DNA from: Actinopolyspora xinjiangensis
GTDB lineage: Bacteria > Actinomycetota > Actinomycetes > Mycobacteriales > Pseudonocardiaceae
NCBI RefSeq assembly: GCF_900104475.1
Contig: NZ_FNJR01000007.1
Location: forward strand, 1 to 64,000
Direction: 5' to 3'
DNA: 64,000 nucleotides
Shown: positions 17,827 through 29,657 of the stretch, in pieces
Numbering within the stretch: the first letter of the stretch is position 1
Layout of the letters: every line of letters starts with the position of its first letter
Program-made: the position numbers and the translations under genes
The notes under the pieces: generated by a model
What the model saw: the letters and a program-made list of their open reading frames with translations, nothing else
Told to the model about the DNA's origin: nothing
Database searches by the model: none

Positions 17827-17837
17827 GCGCGAACCGC

Positions 17838-17874
17838 CTCGGACCGCCGGTACCCATCAGCCCGGCGGTCCGAG
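17838..17874. terminator. Bidirectional hairpin between nuclease and nrdB
   Basis: Perfect 13-bp repeat CTCGGACCGCCGG and its complement with an 11-nt loop, centred between two convergent genes. It probably ends both transcripts. Confidence 0.8.
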
Positions 17875-17902
17875 CCTCGCGGGGCTCACGGGGCCGTTCC
17901 GC

Positions 17903-18994
17903 TCAGTCCCACTCCAGCGCCGCCCCGGACCGGTACTCGGTCACCCGGGTCTCGAAGAAGTTCTTCTCCTTCTTCAGGTCCATCGCCTCCGACATCCAGG
18001 GGAACGGGTTCTCCGTCTCGGCGAACACCGGTTCGAGGCCGAGCTGGGCGCAGCGGCGGTTGGTGATGAAGTGCATGTACTCGGCGCACAGTTCCGCGTT
18101 GAGGCCGAGCATCCCCCGGGGCATGGTCTCGCGACCGTAGGCCACCTCGAGCTCGCAGGCCTCGGTCAGCATCGTCCGCACCTCCTCCTGGAACTCCGTC
18201 GTCCACAGCCAGGGATTCTCGAGCTTGATCTGGTTGATGCAGTCGATTCCGAAGTTGAGGTGGATCGACTCGTCCCGCAGGATGTACTGGTACTGCTCGG
18301 CGATGCCGACCATCTTGTTCCGGCGTCCCAGCGAGAGGATCTGCGCGAAGCCGGTGTAGAACCACATCCCCTCGAAGATCACGTAGAACGCCACGAGATC
18401 GCGCAGGAAAGCCTGGTCGGCCTCGGGTGTTCCGGTGGCGAAGTCGGGGTTCTCCAGGTTCCTGGTGTAGCCCAGCGCCCACGAGTCCTTGTCCGATATG
18501 GACGGTATCTCGCGGTACATGTTGAACAGCTCGCCCTCGTCGAGTCCCAGGCTCTCGCAGATGTACTGGAAGGTGTGGGTGTGCACCGCCTCCTCGAAGG
18601 CTTGGCGGAGCAGGTACTGCCTGCACTCCGGATTGGTGATGTGCCGGTACACCGCCAGCACCACGTTGTTGGCCACCAGGGACTCGGCCGTGGCGAAGAA
18701 ACCGAGGTTGCGCTTGAGCATCAACCTCTCGTCGTCGGTGAGCCCGTCCGGGGATTTCCAGAGCGCGATGTCGGCCTGCATGGACACCTCGGTGGGCATC
18801 CAGTGGTTGTCGCACCCGGCCAGGTACTTGTCCCAGGCCCAGCCGTACTTCAGCGGCAGCAGCTGGTTGACGTCGGCACGCGAGTTGATCATCGCTTTGT
18901 CCGCGGCGTCGACGCGTGCGCCGGAACGGTCGATCTCACCGAGTCCGCTGGTGTCGGGGTTGACGGCGGCATCCGGCACGTTCAACGAGGTCAT
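17903..18994 (-). CDS. nrdB: Ribonucleotide reductase beta subunit, class Ic (Mn/Fe) type
   Basis: A 363-residue R2 protein that makes the radical for NrdA. The metal site can be traced: E104 in '[12 protein letters not shown]', E135 and H138 in '[12 protein letters not shown]', then E in '[14 protein letters not shown]' and E/H in '[12 protein letters not shown]'. In standard class Ia proteins the first ligand is Asp and the residue four after H138 is the radical Tyr. Here they are Glu (E104) and Phe (F142), the combination known from Chlamydia R2c, which uses a Mn(IV)/Fe(III) cofactor instead of a tyrosyl radical. The start ATG at 18994 has AGGAGG-like sequence upstream. nrdA lies 129 bp upstream on the same strand, and both are behind a cobalamin riboswitch. 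Confidence 0.92.
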   Translation of the reverse strand: MTSLNVPDAAVNPDTSGLGEIDRSGARVDAADKAMINSRADVNQLLPLKYGWAWDKYLAGCDNHWMPTEVSMQADIALWKSPDGLTDDERLMLKRNLGFFATAESLVANNVVLAVYRHITNPECRQYLLRQAFEEAVHTHTFQYICESLGLDEGELFNMYREIPSISDKDSWALGYTRNLENPDFATGTPEADQAFLRDLVAFYVIFEGMWFYTGFAQILSLGRRNKMVGIAEQYQYILRDESIHLNFGIDCINQIKLENPWLWTTEFQEEVRTMLTEACELEVAYGRETMPRGMLGLNAELCAEYMHFITNRRCAQLGLEPVFAETENPFPWMSEAMDLKKEKNFFETRVTEYRSGAALEWD

Positions 18995-19123
18995 ACTGGT
19001 TTCCGGTCCTCCTGTGAGTGATTTTCGCGAACCGCTCCGGTTCGCGGCGGTGCGTGACGCTTCCACCGAGCCACCTTCCGGAGCCTCCCCCGGAGACGAG
19101 CTCTTCCGGGGCCGCCCGGCCGG

Positions 19124-21598
<2,475 letters not shown>

Positions 21599-21732
21599 TG
21601 TGCACTCTCCTCGCGAGTTCGAACCGTTGCCCGGACCGGGCGGGAACACACGAGGTCCACGGGACACGGCGTCGGACTCCGACACGCGCGTCCGGCCGGG
21701 TTCGCGCGGACCCTCCCTCGAGGTCGCGGACG

Positions 21733-21752
21733 GCGCGCACGGTCGTGCGCGC
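21733..21752 (-). terminator. GC hairpin just after the riboswitch aptamer
   Basis: Eight-bp stem GCGCGCAC/GTGCGCGC with a GGTC/GACC tetraloop directly downstream (on the minus strand) of the cobalamin aptamer. It may be part of the expression platform that stops transcription when B12 is bound. Confidence 0.45.
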
Positions 21753-21758
21753 GTCGAC

Positions 21759-21940
21759 GGCAGGTCTTCGGACTCACGGGCTTCCGGCGGCTCGGCCACC
21801 GGTCCTGATAACCGTCGCTTCCCGGACACCTCGGCGTCCAGTGCTTGCACCACCCGAGTGGGTGGCACGGCGTTCGTTCCCGTTCACCGCTGCGGGGCAG
21901 TCCCGGACTCCCACCGGGTTCCCTGTTGGCACACCGGCTG
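21759..21940 (-). promoter_or_regulatory. Cobalamin (B12) riboswitch upstream of nrdA
   Basis: Read on the minus strand, the leader has the conserved B12 aptamer parts in order: GTGCCAACAGGGAACCCGGTG, the B12-box-like 'GGGACTGCCCCGCAGCGGTG', a variable arm, and the closing 'AGTCCGAAGACCTGCC'. These match the Rfam cobalamin consensus core (GGGAAnCCGGTGnnAnnCCGG...CTGCCCCGCAACTGT...GTC..GAAGACCTGCC). By analogy with the Streptomyces class Ia nrdABS operon, B12 would shut off these genes when a B12-dependent class II reductase can serve. Confidence 0.9.
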
Positions 21941-21991
21941 TCGGGAACCGGTGAACCGTCGACGACGACACACTACATGTTGATCTAATGG

Positions 21992-22022
21992 ATCTATAAG
22001 ACCCCCACATGAGCAAATTCAA
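21992..22022 (-). promoter_or_regulatory. Promoter of the nrdAB leader, with a possible NrdR box
   Basis: On the minus strand TTGAAT (22022-22017) and TATAGAT (21998-21992) are separated by 18 bp, a good sigma-70-like promoter. Just downstream, at 21985-21970, ACACTACATGTTG on the plus strand partly fits the NrdR box consensus (acaCwAtATaTwGtgt), about 11 of 16 positions. Both placements fit control of nrdAB. Confidence 0.6.
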
Positions 22023-22486
22023 TATGTCGTCACCGGCACATCGACACGAACAGGCCACGAAGCCCCCTCGACGTGACCGGGCGCGGCGAAACCGCCCCCG
22101 AACATTCCGTCGCGCGAAACACCGGCTCGCCCTGGCCCACGGCGGTTCCTGGCTTGTGGAAGAAGCATCGACCGGCGGACCCCCGCAGGAACGGCGTTGT
22201 TCTCTCAGAACCGACCGGAAAACTCACCCGCTCCGGGAACGGATCGTTCGAGCGCTGCCGACGAATCGCCCGGCGAGGCCCCTTCACGACGAACTCGCGG
22301 CGGGACACCTCGTCCGAGGGCACGGCGCGCCGCCGGAAGGATTACCGCACCGTCACGCAGCACGCTCCGGGGCGCCCGTGGTCATCCACTTCGCGAAACG
22401 CACCGGTGTGTTCGGAAAACGCGGAGGAGTAACGTTGCTCGTAGTCCCGGTTCGGCCGAACGTGCCAGCGCTCGGAGGAAACGCGA
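22023..22486. other. About 460 bp between nrd promoter and methyltransferase
   Basis: I see no supported gene, repeat or RNA. The right end must hold the promoter of the methyltransferase gene, which has a GGAGGAAACG ribosome site at its start. Confidence 0.45.
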
Positions 22487-23332
22487 ATGGACCAGCACGA
22501 CCCCCCTCACGAACAGGCTCCGCTCGGCTCCTTCGGCCCACCCGCGGGGGAGGCACGGATCGACCGGCCGAACGCCGCCCGCATGTACGACTACTACCTG
22601 GGCGGCTCCACCAACTTCGCCGTGGACCGCGAAGCGGCCGAGGCCGGGTCCGCCGCGATGCCCCACGCCCGCGAGTACGCGCGCGCGAACCGGGCCTTCC
22701 TCGGGCGGGCGGTCGCCTATCTGTCCGAGCGGGGAATCGACCAGTTCCTGGATCTGGGCTCGGGCATTCCCACCGTCGGCAACGTGCACGAAGTGGCCCA
22801 CGGGCTCGACCCGAACGCACGGGTGGCCTACGTGGACCACGAGCCGGTGGCGGTGGCACACGCGCAGCGGCTGCTCGCCGAGCACTCGAACGTGACGATC
22901 ACGCTGGCCGACGTTCGCGACCCGCAGGCGGTGCTCACCGCTCCCGGCGTGTCCGGGCTGCTGGACTTCGCCCGCCCCGTGGGTGTCCTGGCCGTGGCGG
23001 TGCTGCCGTTCGTACCGGACCAGCGGACGGCGCTGGACGTACTCGCCGCCTACCGTGAAGCCTGCGTGACGGGCAGCTACCTGGTGGTCTCGCACATCTC
23101 CGCGATCTCGGCGACCGAGCAGCAGGTCGCCGGTGCCGAGGAGGTCATGGCTCGCACCCCCACTCCGGTGAGGTGGCGTCCCCCGAACGAGATCGCGGAA
23201 CTGCTGGAAGGCTACGAGTTGGTGGAGCCCGGACTGGTTCCACTGCCGGAGTGGCACGCGCGGGACGCGGTTTCGCGGTCCCAGGTCGAGACCTCGAACG
23301 CTTACGGGGCGGTGGGTTATCTGGCGCGTTGA
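22487..23332 (+). CDS. SAM-dependent methyltransferase, DUF574 family
   Basis: A 281-residue cytoplasmic protein of the actinobacterial DUF574 (Methyltransf_19) family. Typical marks are 'IDRPNAARMYDYYLGG' and 'NFAVDREAAE' near the N-terminus, the SAM-binding motif 'FLDLGSGIPTVGNVHE' (about residues 87-102), 'VAYVDHEPVAVAHA' and 'TLADVRDPQAVL'. The family is abundant in actinomycetes and substrates are mostly unknown. Some members act in secondary metabolism. The ATG at 22487 follows GGAGGAAACGCGA. Confidence 0.88.
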   Translation: MDQHDPPHEQAPLGSFGPPAGEARIDRPNAARMYDYYLGGSTNFAVDREAAEAGSAAMPHAREYARANRAFLGRAVAYLSERGIDQFLDLGSGIPTVGNVHEVAHGLDPNARVAYVDHEPVAVAHAQRLLAEHSNVTITLADVRDPQAVLTAPGVSGLLDFARPVGVLAVAVLPFVPDQRTALDVLAAYREACVTGSYLVVSHISAISATEQQVAGAEEVMARTPTPVRWRPPNEIAELLEGYELVEPGLVPLPEWHARDAVSRSQVETSNAYGAVGYLAR

Positions 23333-23375
23333 ACCGCTCGGCCCGGCTCGGTGGAACGAAACACCGCACTCGGGG

Positions 23376-24374
23376 TCAGACGCGGCGCTGCCCCGGCACC
23401 GGGACCGGATAGCCGAACCGAAGCAGCACGTGCGGGAACCCGGGTAGTCCGAGGCGCTCGCGCAGTCCCGCACGCACCTCGGTGAGGTGGAGGGGTTGGG
23501 TGATCACCGAGGCCGCCAGGCCGAGGCTGGTAGCGGTCAGCCAGGTGAACTGCATTGCCTCACCGGCACGCAGATGCCAGGCGGGGTCGTCGTCGGCGGT
23601 CGCCAGTACCATGATCGACTCGTTCGCGATCCACTCGGCGAGGCGCTGCTCGTCCGGGAGTCTGCTCTGGGAACCGGTCAGCCCGACCGCCGCGACTCCC
23701 TCGGTGCCCAGGTCCTCGGAGGCGATCCCGCCACCGGGGTCCACGCCGCCCTGTCCGTCCACCAGCCACATGGACAGTTCCCGCTGGTAGTGGCGGTCCT
23801 TTCGGTGCACTCGCGCGGCGTAGCCGAGCATCTCGGCCACGGAGCTCGCCTCGTCGAAGCCGGTTATCCACCGCGCGTGGACGTCCGCGGCCCCACCCGC
23901 CGCCAGCAGGGCCTCCCGGGCCACGTGGGCGAGCGGCTGTTCGTGGAACGGCCTGCGGTAACTGCTGCGCCGCGTGATCGCCCGGTAGCGCTGCCCCTCC
24001 GCGACCGAGGGTTGCTGCCGTTGGGTGGCGGTGACGGTGGCGACGAGCTCCGGCTCGTCGCCGCTCTCCTCCGGGCCGCGGCGCAGCCGGGCGGCCCACC
24101 CGAGGGCGCGAACGGCCAGGAACAGGTTGGTCACGGCGGCGCCGCAGGAGAGCCGGCGGTCCCTGCCTTCCGGGTCGTGCTGCCGCAGGGCCACGGCCGA
24201 GCGCTCGCGCAGCACAGCCGTCCGGTCACTCGTCGCCAGTTCCCAGGGCTGGGTGTTGTGGACCGAGGGTGCTCGCTCCACGGCCTTCTCCAGCGTCTGG
24301 ACGTCCTCGGACGACCAGCCCTGTTCGGTCGTGGAGGTACCGGTTCGTCGCCGGTGTGGTCTGAGCCAACTCAT
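23376..24374 (-). CDS. Acg-type nitroreductase-fold flavoprotein
   Basis: A 332-residue protein with two nitroreductase-like halves. 'LEKAVERAPSVHNTQPWELA' at the start and 'ITRRSSYRRPF' resemble Acg/Rv2032-Rv3131 proteins of mycobacteria, dormancy-induced flavin-binding homologues. 'AMQFTWLTATSLGLAASVIT' and 'LRFGYPVPVPGQRR' form the second half. Some members lack measurable enzyme activity and may store flavin; activity here is not known. The ATG at 24374 is preceded by GGGGGCG. It is convergent with the methyltransferase gene. Confidence 0.82.
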   Translation of the reverse strand: MSWLRPHRRRTGTSTTEQGWSSEDVQTLEKAVERAPSVHNTQPWELATSDRTAVLRERSAVALRQHDPEGRDRRLSCGAAVTNLFLAVRALGWAARLRRGPEESGDEPELVATVTATQRQQPSVAEGQRYRAITRRSSYRRPFHEQPLAHVAREALLAAGGAADVHARWITGFDEASSVAEMLGYAARVHRKDRHYQRELSMWLVDGQGGVDPGGGIASEDLGTEGVAAVGLTGSQSRLPDEQRLAEWIANESIMVLATADDDPAWHLRAGEAMQFTWLTATSLGLAASVITQPLHLTEVRAGLRERLGLPGFPHVLLRFGYPVPVPGQRRV

Positions 24375-24655
24375 GGTCGCCCCCCTGCGGCACGGAGTGC
24401 GCGCGGTGGCTGCGGTTTCGCGGTGGACGGGCGCTCGTGACGCGGAAGCGCCGGGAGAGCACCGAGCACGAACAGCTCGGCTGCGGGAGTTCCCCAGGTC
24501 ACTATGGCGCCGCGCCCGCGGCGACGCACTCCGACGGCTCGGGACGGGACGGTGTTCGGCGGATATATGCCCCACCGCACTCGGGCGAACCACCGCGGCG
24601 GACACCCGAGCGGAGTTCCCGCCGGCCGTTCCGGGCGGGCGCGCGAACGGGGGGC

Positions 24656-25591
24656 TCAGCCGAGCACGGGCAGTCCGACCGCCGCGTCGACGGCCAGTGC
24701 CAGGAACAGGGCGCTGAGATAGCTGTTCGACAGGTGGAACAGCCGCATCGGGTTGACGGCGCGTCCGCGCCGCACCCCCCGGTGCAGCTGCTGCGCCACC
24801 ACCAGGAACACCGCGCCGATCCCCAGGGCACAGCAGACGTAGATCCAGCTGGTGACCGGAATCAGCAGCAGCGTGCTCATCACGGTGGCCCAGGAGTAGA
24901 CGAGGATGCGCACCGAGACCTGGCGGGGAGTAGCCACGACGGGAAGCATCGGGACCCCGGCACGCTCGTAGTCCGCGCGGTACTTCATGGCCAGCGACCA
25001 GAAGTGCGGCGGGGTCCAGAGGAACACCACGACGAACATCACCAGCGCGGGCCACCCCACTGTTCCGGTGACGGCGGCCCAGCCCACGAGCACCGGCATG
25101 CAGCCTGCCGCCCCGCCCCACACGATGTTCTGCGAGGTCCGACGCTTGAGCACCAGGGTGTAGATGAAAACGTAGAACAACGTCGCCGCCGAGGCGAGCA
25201 CCGCCGCGAGCAGGTTCGCCCCCGTCCACAGCACGGCGAACGAGAGCACGCTCAGCGCGATGCCGAACACCAGCGCGTGCCCGCGCGGGACCCGGTAGCT
25301 GACCAGGGGGCGGGACTTGGTGCGGTCCATGACGGCGTCGATGTCCGAGTCGGCGACGCAGTTCAACGCGTTGGCGCTGCCCGCGGCCATCGCTCCGCCG
25401 ACCAGGGTGACCAGCACCAGGCCGAGCGGCGGGATACCCCGCTCCGCCAGGAACATGGCCGGGATGGTGGTGATCAGCAGAAGTTCTATGACGCGCGGCT
25501 TGGTCAGGGCCAGGTAGGCGCCGAGCACTCCGCCTACGCCCGCGCGGCCGGTGGCCCCCTGCTCTCCGGTGGAAGACGTGGTGGTCGTCAT
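24656..25591 (-). CDS. ctaB: Protoheme IX farnesyltransferase (heme O synthase)
   Basis: A 311-residue UbiA-type prenyltransferase with about nine membrane helices. It attaches farnesyl to heme B to make heme O for cytochrome oxidase. Signatures are '[20 protein letters not shown]', '[20 protein letters not shown]' (the first aspartate-rich motif N...D..ID..MDRT.SRPL), and '[20 protein letters not shown]' (second motif). The ATG at 25591 overlaps the upstream DUF3817 gene by 4 nt. The usual ctaA or oxidase genes are not next to it. Confidence 0.95.
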   Translation of the reverse strand: MTTTTSSTGEQGATGRAGVGGVLGAYLALTKPRVIELLLITTIPAMFLAERGIPPLGLVLVTLVGGAMAAGSANALNCVADSDIDAVMDRTKSRPLVSYRVPRGHALVFGIALSVLSFAVLWTGANLLAAVLASAATLFYVFIYTLVLKRRTSQNIVWGGAAGCMPVLVGWAAVTGTVGWPALVMFVVVFLWTPPHFWSLAMKYRADYERAGVPMLPVVATPRQVSVRILVYSWATVMSTLLLIPVTSWIYVCCALGIGAVFLVVAQQLHRGVRRGRAVNPMRLFHLSNSYLSALFLALAVDAAVGLPVLG

Positions 25592-25971
25592 GTCTGCGCC
25601 GACCCCGTCTGCTGCGTCGTCCCGGTCGAGGGACCGTACTTTGCTGTGCTCCACACGCGGAACCACTGAACCACCTTGTGCTCGGCGAAGAAGGCACCGA
25701 AGGGAATCGTTCCCGCCAGCAGGACCAGGATCATCGGGCCGATCGGGACCCGCAGCAGCCGAGTGATCAACAGTGCCAACACCAAATAGACCATGTACAG
25801 CCAACCGTGGGCGATGCCGACCACGGTCGTAGTGGTGGCACCGAAGCTGTGGAGATCGGTACCACTCGGCCAGCCGAGTTCGGCCGCCCAGGCGAGGCAC
25901 AGCACGATCAACAGTACGGCGGTCACATACGCCATGACCCGGTAACCGGTCAGCAGAACACTCGGCTTCAC
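25588..25971 (-). CDS. DUF3817 membrane protein
   Basis: A 127-residue protein with three hydrophobic helices: '[19 protein letters not shown]', '[20 protein letters not shown]' and '[20 protein letters not shown]'. 'G..HG.LYMVYL' and '[11 protein letters not shown]' match the DUF3817 family of small membrane proteins; function unknown. I chose the GTG at 25971, preceded by GAGGGAG, over an ATG 36 nt upstream. It is coupled to ctaB by an ATGA overlap, so a link to heme or respiration is possible but not shown. Confidence 0.8.
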   Translation of the reverse strand: MKPSVLLTGYRVMAYVTAVLLIVLCLAWAAELGWPSGTDLHSFGATTTTVVGIAHGWLYMVYLVLALLITRLLRVPIGPMILVLLAGTIPFGAFFAEHKVVQWFRVWSTAKYGPSTGTTQQTGSAQT

Positions 25972-26364
25972 GACAACTCCCTCAATCCCGCCTCGTGCCT
26001 CCACCACGACCGCGGCGACGACGTCCGTCCCGTTCGGGGCCGATGGAGCGGCTGCCTACCGCGGCCTCGCGGCTGAGGCGGGCCACCGTGGCTACCCATC
26101 GTTGAAGACCGTACGCCACGGCTCACGGTGGCTTGCGACTACCTGACGCGGACAGTGGACTCGCTCACTTCGAGGCAGAACAGCGTTCCCCGAACCGCCC
26201 GGATCACACGGGGGCGAGACGGCGCTGCTCCGGAATCGGTCTCGACGGTTCGCCGCGGCTGTGAGTTCGAACACATCCGTCCCGGTTCACGCCGATCAGC
26301 CGGGCCCCGGCGGAGCACTACTCGCCACTTCCGACCGAGAGAGAATCCGTGCCGACCGGTAGCC
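25972..26364. other. About 390 bp without a supported gene
   Basis: This stretch lies between two leftward genes. It likely holds the promoter of the DUF3817-ctaB pair and the 3' end of the LLM gene transcript. No repeats or RNA seen. Confidence 0.45.
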
Positions 26365-27468
26365 TCAACCGTCACCGAGGCGGTAGGCCTCGGCGACGAG
26401 CTCGTAGGAGCGCAGCTTGGCCTCGCGGTCGGCGATGTTGGCGGTGATCATCAACTCGTCGGCCCCGGTACGCTCCCGGAGTTCGTCGAGCTCGGCCCGC
26501 ACGGTTTCCCGGGTTCCGTGGACCGCGTCGGACAACCAGTTGTCGATGAAGGCCTGTTCCTGTTCGCCGAACTCGTACTCGGCGGCCTGCTCCGGGGTGG
26601 GCAGCCTTCCCGGGTTGCCGGAGCGCAGCCGCAGCATGCTCACCGCGATCGGGCGGGCGAGGCGCAGCGCTTCCTCCTCGGTGTCGGCGGCGATCACCTG
26701 AACACCGATCATGGCGTAGGGCCGTTCCAACACACCCGACGGCTGGAACGAGTCGCGGTAGAGCTCCAGGGCGGGGACCGTGTTGGCGGACGAGAAGTGG
26801 TGCGCGAAGGAGAACGGCAGTCCTAGCGCGGCGGCGAGCTGGGCGCTGAAACCGCTGGAGCCGAGCAGCCAGACGACCGGCGGTTCGCCGCGGGGGACGG
26901 CGTGCACATCCACGTACGGGTGATCGACGGGGAAGTCGTCCCGGAGGAAGGCGAGCAGTTCACCGAGCTGCTGGGGGAAGTCATCGGCGGAGGGCAACCC
27001 CGTGGTTCGGCGCAGCGCCCGAGCGGTTCCCCGATCCGTCCCGGGAGCCCTTCCCAGGCCGAGGTCGATCCTGCCGGGGTGCAGCGCTTCGAGCATGCCG
27101 AACTGCTCGGCGACGACCAGCGGGGCGTGGTTGGGCAGCATCACGCCTCCGGAGCCGAGTCGGAGGCTGCTCGTCGCGGCCGCCAGGTGTGCGAGCAGCA
27201 CGGCCGGCGAGGAGCTGGCGATGCCGGGCATTCCGTGGTGTTCGGCGACCCAGTAGCGGTGGAAGCCCCAGCGTTCGGCGGCCCTCGCCAGTTCTGTGGA
27301 GGTCTCGAGGGCCTCGGGCGGAGTGGTGTTCTCGGCCACGGGGGCGAGGTCGAGCACCGACAGCGGAACCGGTGACTCGCCGCGCGGCACTCCCGTGATC
27401 GAGGAGGCCCCGCCGGCCCCGACGGGTGTCCCGACCGTGACGCGGTTGGAGTTGGCGACGGAATCCAT
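26365..27468 (-). CDS. LLM-class flavin-dependent oxidoreductase
   Basis: A 367-residue bacterial luciferase-like (TIM-barrel) protein using FMN or F420. Marks are '[20 protein letters not shown]', '[20 protein letters not shown]', '[20 protein letters not shown]', '[16 protein letters not shown]' and '[20 protein letters not shown]', usual for the MsnO8/YhbW-like group. Substrate unknown. The ATG at 27468 follows GGAGGGTG-like sequence; the ~25 residues before the domain are of low complexity, so a later start is possible. Confidence 0.88.
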   Translation of the reverse strand: MDSVANSNRVTVGTPVGAGGASSITGVPRGESPVPLSVLDLAPVAENTTPPEALETSTELARAAERWGFHRYWVAEHHGMPGIASSSPAVLLAHLAAATSSLRLGSGGVMLPNHAPLVVAEQFGMLEALHPGRIDLGLGRAPGTDRGTARALRRTTGLPSADDFPQQLGELLAFLRDDFPVDHPYVDVHAVPRGEPPVVWLLGSSGFSAQLAAALGLPFSFAHHFSSANTVPALELYRDSFQPSGVLERPYAMIGVQVIAADTEEEALRLARPIAVSMLRLRSGNPGRLPTPEQAAEYEFGEQEQAFIDNWLSDAVHGTRETVRAELDELRERTGADELMITANIADREAKLRSYELVAEAYRLGDG

Positions 27469-27805
27469 CCCTGCATACAACCCGGGGAGGGTGATGGTTG
27501 TTCCCGTTCGACCCCCTGGGGCCGTGCCCCCCCGTTCGACACGTCCGGATCCGCTCGCACGGGCGGACACCGGCACCGACACGGGAAAGCACCGACTATT
27601 TCGCGAAACTTTTTCTTTTTCGCTTCCGTTTCCCCGGAAACCCGAGAACACTTTCGAATCCCCAAAAATGAAATTATTTCATTCAGCACTCAATCTCCCT
27701 CATTCGAGTGAGAACGCGAACGTGCGCACCGAGCCTGCACCGCGAGGAGAACGACTCCGCTTAGGATTCTCACCAGCACAGTGTCGAGCGGAAATGCGGT
27801 GGACT
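27469..27805. promoter_or_regulatory. AT-rich divergent control region
   Basis: About 340 bp between the LLM gene and the coiled-coil operon. From about 27595 to 27715 the DNA is much richer in A/T than its surroundings. It holds a perfect palindrome, AATGAAAT-T-ATTTCATT, at 27667-27683, and a CACTC/GAGTG repeat just after. It probably contains the promoter and an operator of the envelope operon. Confidence 0.5.
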
Positions 27806-28882
27806 ATGGAAGACGAGGCCATCGTTCCCCTTAGGCCGGGGTTCGATAACGAGTTCCGCGGATTCAACCGCAAACAGGTTCTGGAACACATCGAACTGCT
27901 CGAGGACCAGATCCGGATCCTGGTCACCGACCGGGACGAAGCGATCCGGCTCAACGAGGACCAACGGCGTATCACCGACGAGACGCGCAGGCAGATGGAG
28001 GAAACCGCCGGTGAGCTGAAACGGGTCCAGAACGCCGACACGGGGCAGCCCTACATCACCGCGCGGATGCAGCACATGCTGAACATGGCGGAGGAGGAAG
28101 CCAACGCCATCCGCGAACACGCCAACCGGGAGGCCGAGACGATTCGCGGGGTCGCCGAGACCGACGCCGAGCGGATCCGCTCCGAGGCCGAGAACCGCGC
28201 GGCCGAACTCCGCCAGGAATGCGCGGAGCTCGTCGATGATCTGGAGGAACGCAGGAAACGTCTCGACGAGGAGCACGCATCCCGGTCCGCCCAGGTCGAG
28301 GCGAGGGCGGAACAGCTGAAACAGTCCTACCGCAGCACCTACGAGGAGGCGCTGAGCGCCGCGCGCAGGGACGCCGACGAGCTGCTCCAGAACACCCGCC
28401 AACGCTGCGGCGAGCTGGAGGAGGACGCCCGACGCCGACACTCCGAACTCATGGGCGACCTGCGTGCCCGCGCCGAACAGCTGGAAGAGCTGCGCAACAG
28501 GCTGGTGCAGAACGTGGACGCGGTCGCCACCTTCGTCGGACAACAGCGCGACGTGCTCAACGAGCAGCCCCGTCCGCTCCGGATCGTCGAACAGTCACCC
28601 CGGGAACCGGAGCCGTCCGGGACGACGGACGGCACCGAAGGAGCGACGGCCTCGCACGGCGAGCTCAGCCGGGCCACTTCGCGGTCCCACACCGAGGCGG
28701 CCGAGGAACGCCCCCTCGACCGGGCGGAACGGGAACCGGTGGAACCGACCGGCCGCCCGGTACCGGTGGACCCGGTCACCGAGGACGACCCGGTGCACGA
28801 CGAGGTCCCCGTGCTGAACCGGGCGGGAACGCTGGGCACCGACGGCGAGAACCAACCCTACTCTGTCGACTACGGACACTGA
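27806..28882 (+). CDS. DivIVA-like coiled-coil protein (copy 1)
   Basis: A 358-residue protein. The N-terminus 'PLRPGFDNEFRGFNRKQVLE' resembles the membrane-binding/crossed-hook head of DivIVA (FRGY...QV..FL). Residues about 30-240 are almost entirely charged coiled coil, with heptads such as 'AEEEANAIREHANREAETIR'. The last ~100 residues are Pro/Glu-rich and disordered. DivIVA-like proteins mark cell poles and septa in actinomycetes and guide wall growth. The same head and first coil recur in the gene at 29658. The ATG at 27806 was chosen because the paralogue begins with the same 'MEDxA'; the ribosome site is weak (GGTGGA). Confidence 0.8.
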   Translation: MEDEAIVPLRPGFDNEFRGFNRKQVLEHIELLEDQIRILVTDRDEAIRLNEDQRRITDETRRQMEETAGELKRVQNADTGQPYITARMQHMLNMAEEEANAIREHANREAETIRGVAETDAERIRSEAENRAAELRQECAELVDDLEERRKRLDEEHASRSAQVEARAEQLKQSYRSTYEEALSAARRDADELLQNTRQRCGELEEDARRRHSELMGDLRARAEQLEELRNRLVQNVDAVATFVGQQRDVLNEQPRPLRIVEQSPREPEPSGTTDGTEGATASHGELSRATSRSHTEAAEERPLDRAEREPVEPTGRPVPVDPVTEDDPVHDEVPVLNRAGTLGTDGENQPYSVDYGH

Positions 28883-28886
28883 TTCG

Positions 28887-29489
28887 ATGACTGCTGAGTT
28901 GATCGCGTGGGCCCCGGCCGGATGGCACCTGGTCCGGCTGGGGCTCGCGGTGCTTTGTGGGGTCCTCCTTACGGCCGTTCCGGCAACGATCCTGCTGGTC
29001 CGGGCGAGACGTCGGCAGCAGCGGCTGCGCAGGCAGCTGGCCAGGCTCAGCACCTCGACGGCGCTGTTGGCCGGTTCGGCCCGCAACGGGCAACCGCGTC
29101 GGGTCGGCACCGCCGCGGACCAGGACGAGGACGTGCGACGGCGCGACTCCCCGGATGCCGGTCCGGAGCCGGAACCGGAACGGAAGAAGGACCCCCAAAG
29201 CCCCGACGAACGTCCCACCGGTGTGGACGAACCCACCGAACCGGACGCGCTGGCGGCGACCGCCGAACCGGATAGGTCCACCGGCGCGGAACGCTCCGAG
29301 TACCGCGGGGGTTCCGACGGGGAGTCGTACTTCGGCAGCGAGGAGAGCGCGGAACGCTTCCGTCGGGAGTACCTGCAGCCGATGGACGACAGCAAACAAC
29401 GGCTGGAGGAGCTGCGCATGCGACTCACCGGCGAGCTGCGCATGGAGGAGAACGAGCACTCCGGAAACGGGAGACAGCCGGGGGCCTGA
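28887..29489 (+). CDS. Small membrane-anchored protein following coiled-coil copy 1
   Basis: A 200-residue protein with one N-terminal helix ('LVRLGLAVLCGVLLTAVPAT' with ILLV), a basic stretch (RARRRQQRLRRQ), a long acidic disordered linker and a short C-terminal helical region ('SKQRLEELRMRLTGELRMEE'). No family recognised. It starts four bases after the coiled-coil gene, so it is translationally coupled and probably works with it. A protein of the same layout follows coiled-coil copy 2. Confidence 0.75.
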   Translation: MTAELIAWAPAGWHLVRLGLAVLCGVLLTAVPATILLVRARRRQQRLRRQLARLSTSTALLAGSARNGQPRRVGTAADQDEDVRRRDSPDAGPEPEPERKKDPQSPDERPTGVDEPTEPDALAATAEPDRSTGAERSEYRGGSDGESYFGSEESAERFRREYLQPMDDSKQRLEELRMRLTGELRMEENEHSGNGRQPGA

Positions 29490-29657
29490 GCGGAGTTCCC
29501 CGCGAGCACCGCGAAATCCGCTCGGCACCTCACGACGGAAAGCACCGCCGCTCACACCTTGAGGGCACCGGTGCCTCGTGTCGATCCGACGGGGCAACTC
29601 CGCTCTCGACCATCATCGAGCCGACCCGCAGGGCAGTCGCGGACAGGAGGATTCGAC

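Noticed and set aside
23376-25697. A 773-codon minus-strand frame joining the Acg-type gene to upstream sequence
   Set aside because: The part above 24374 lies in a wrong frame over ctaB; the true gene starts at 24374.
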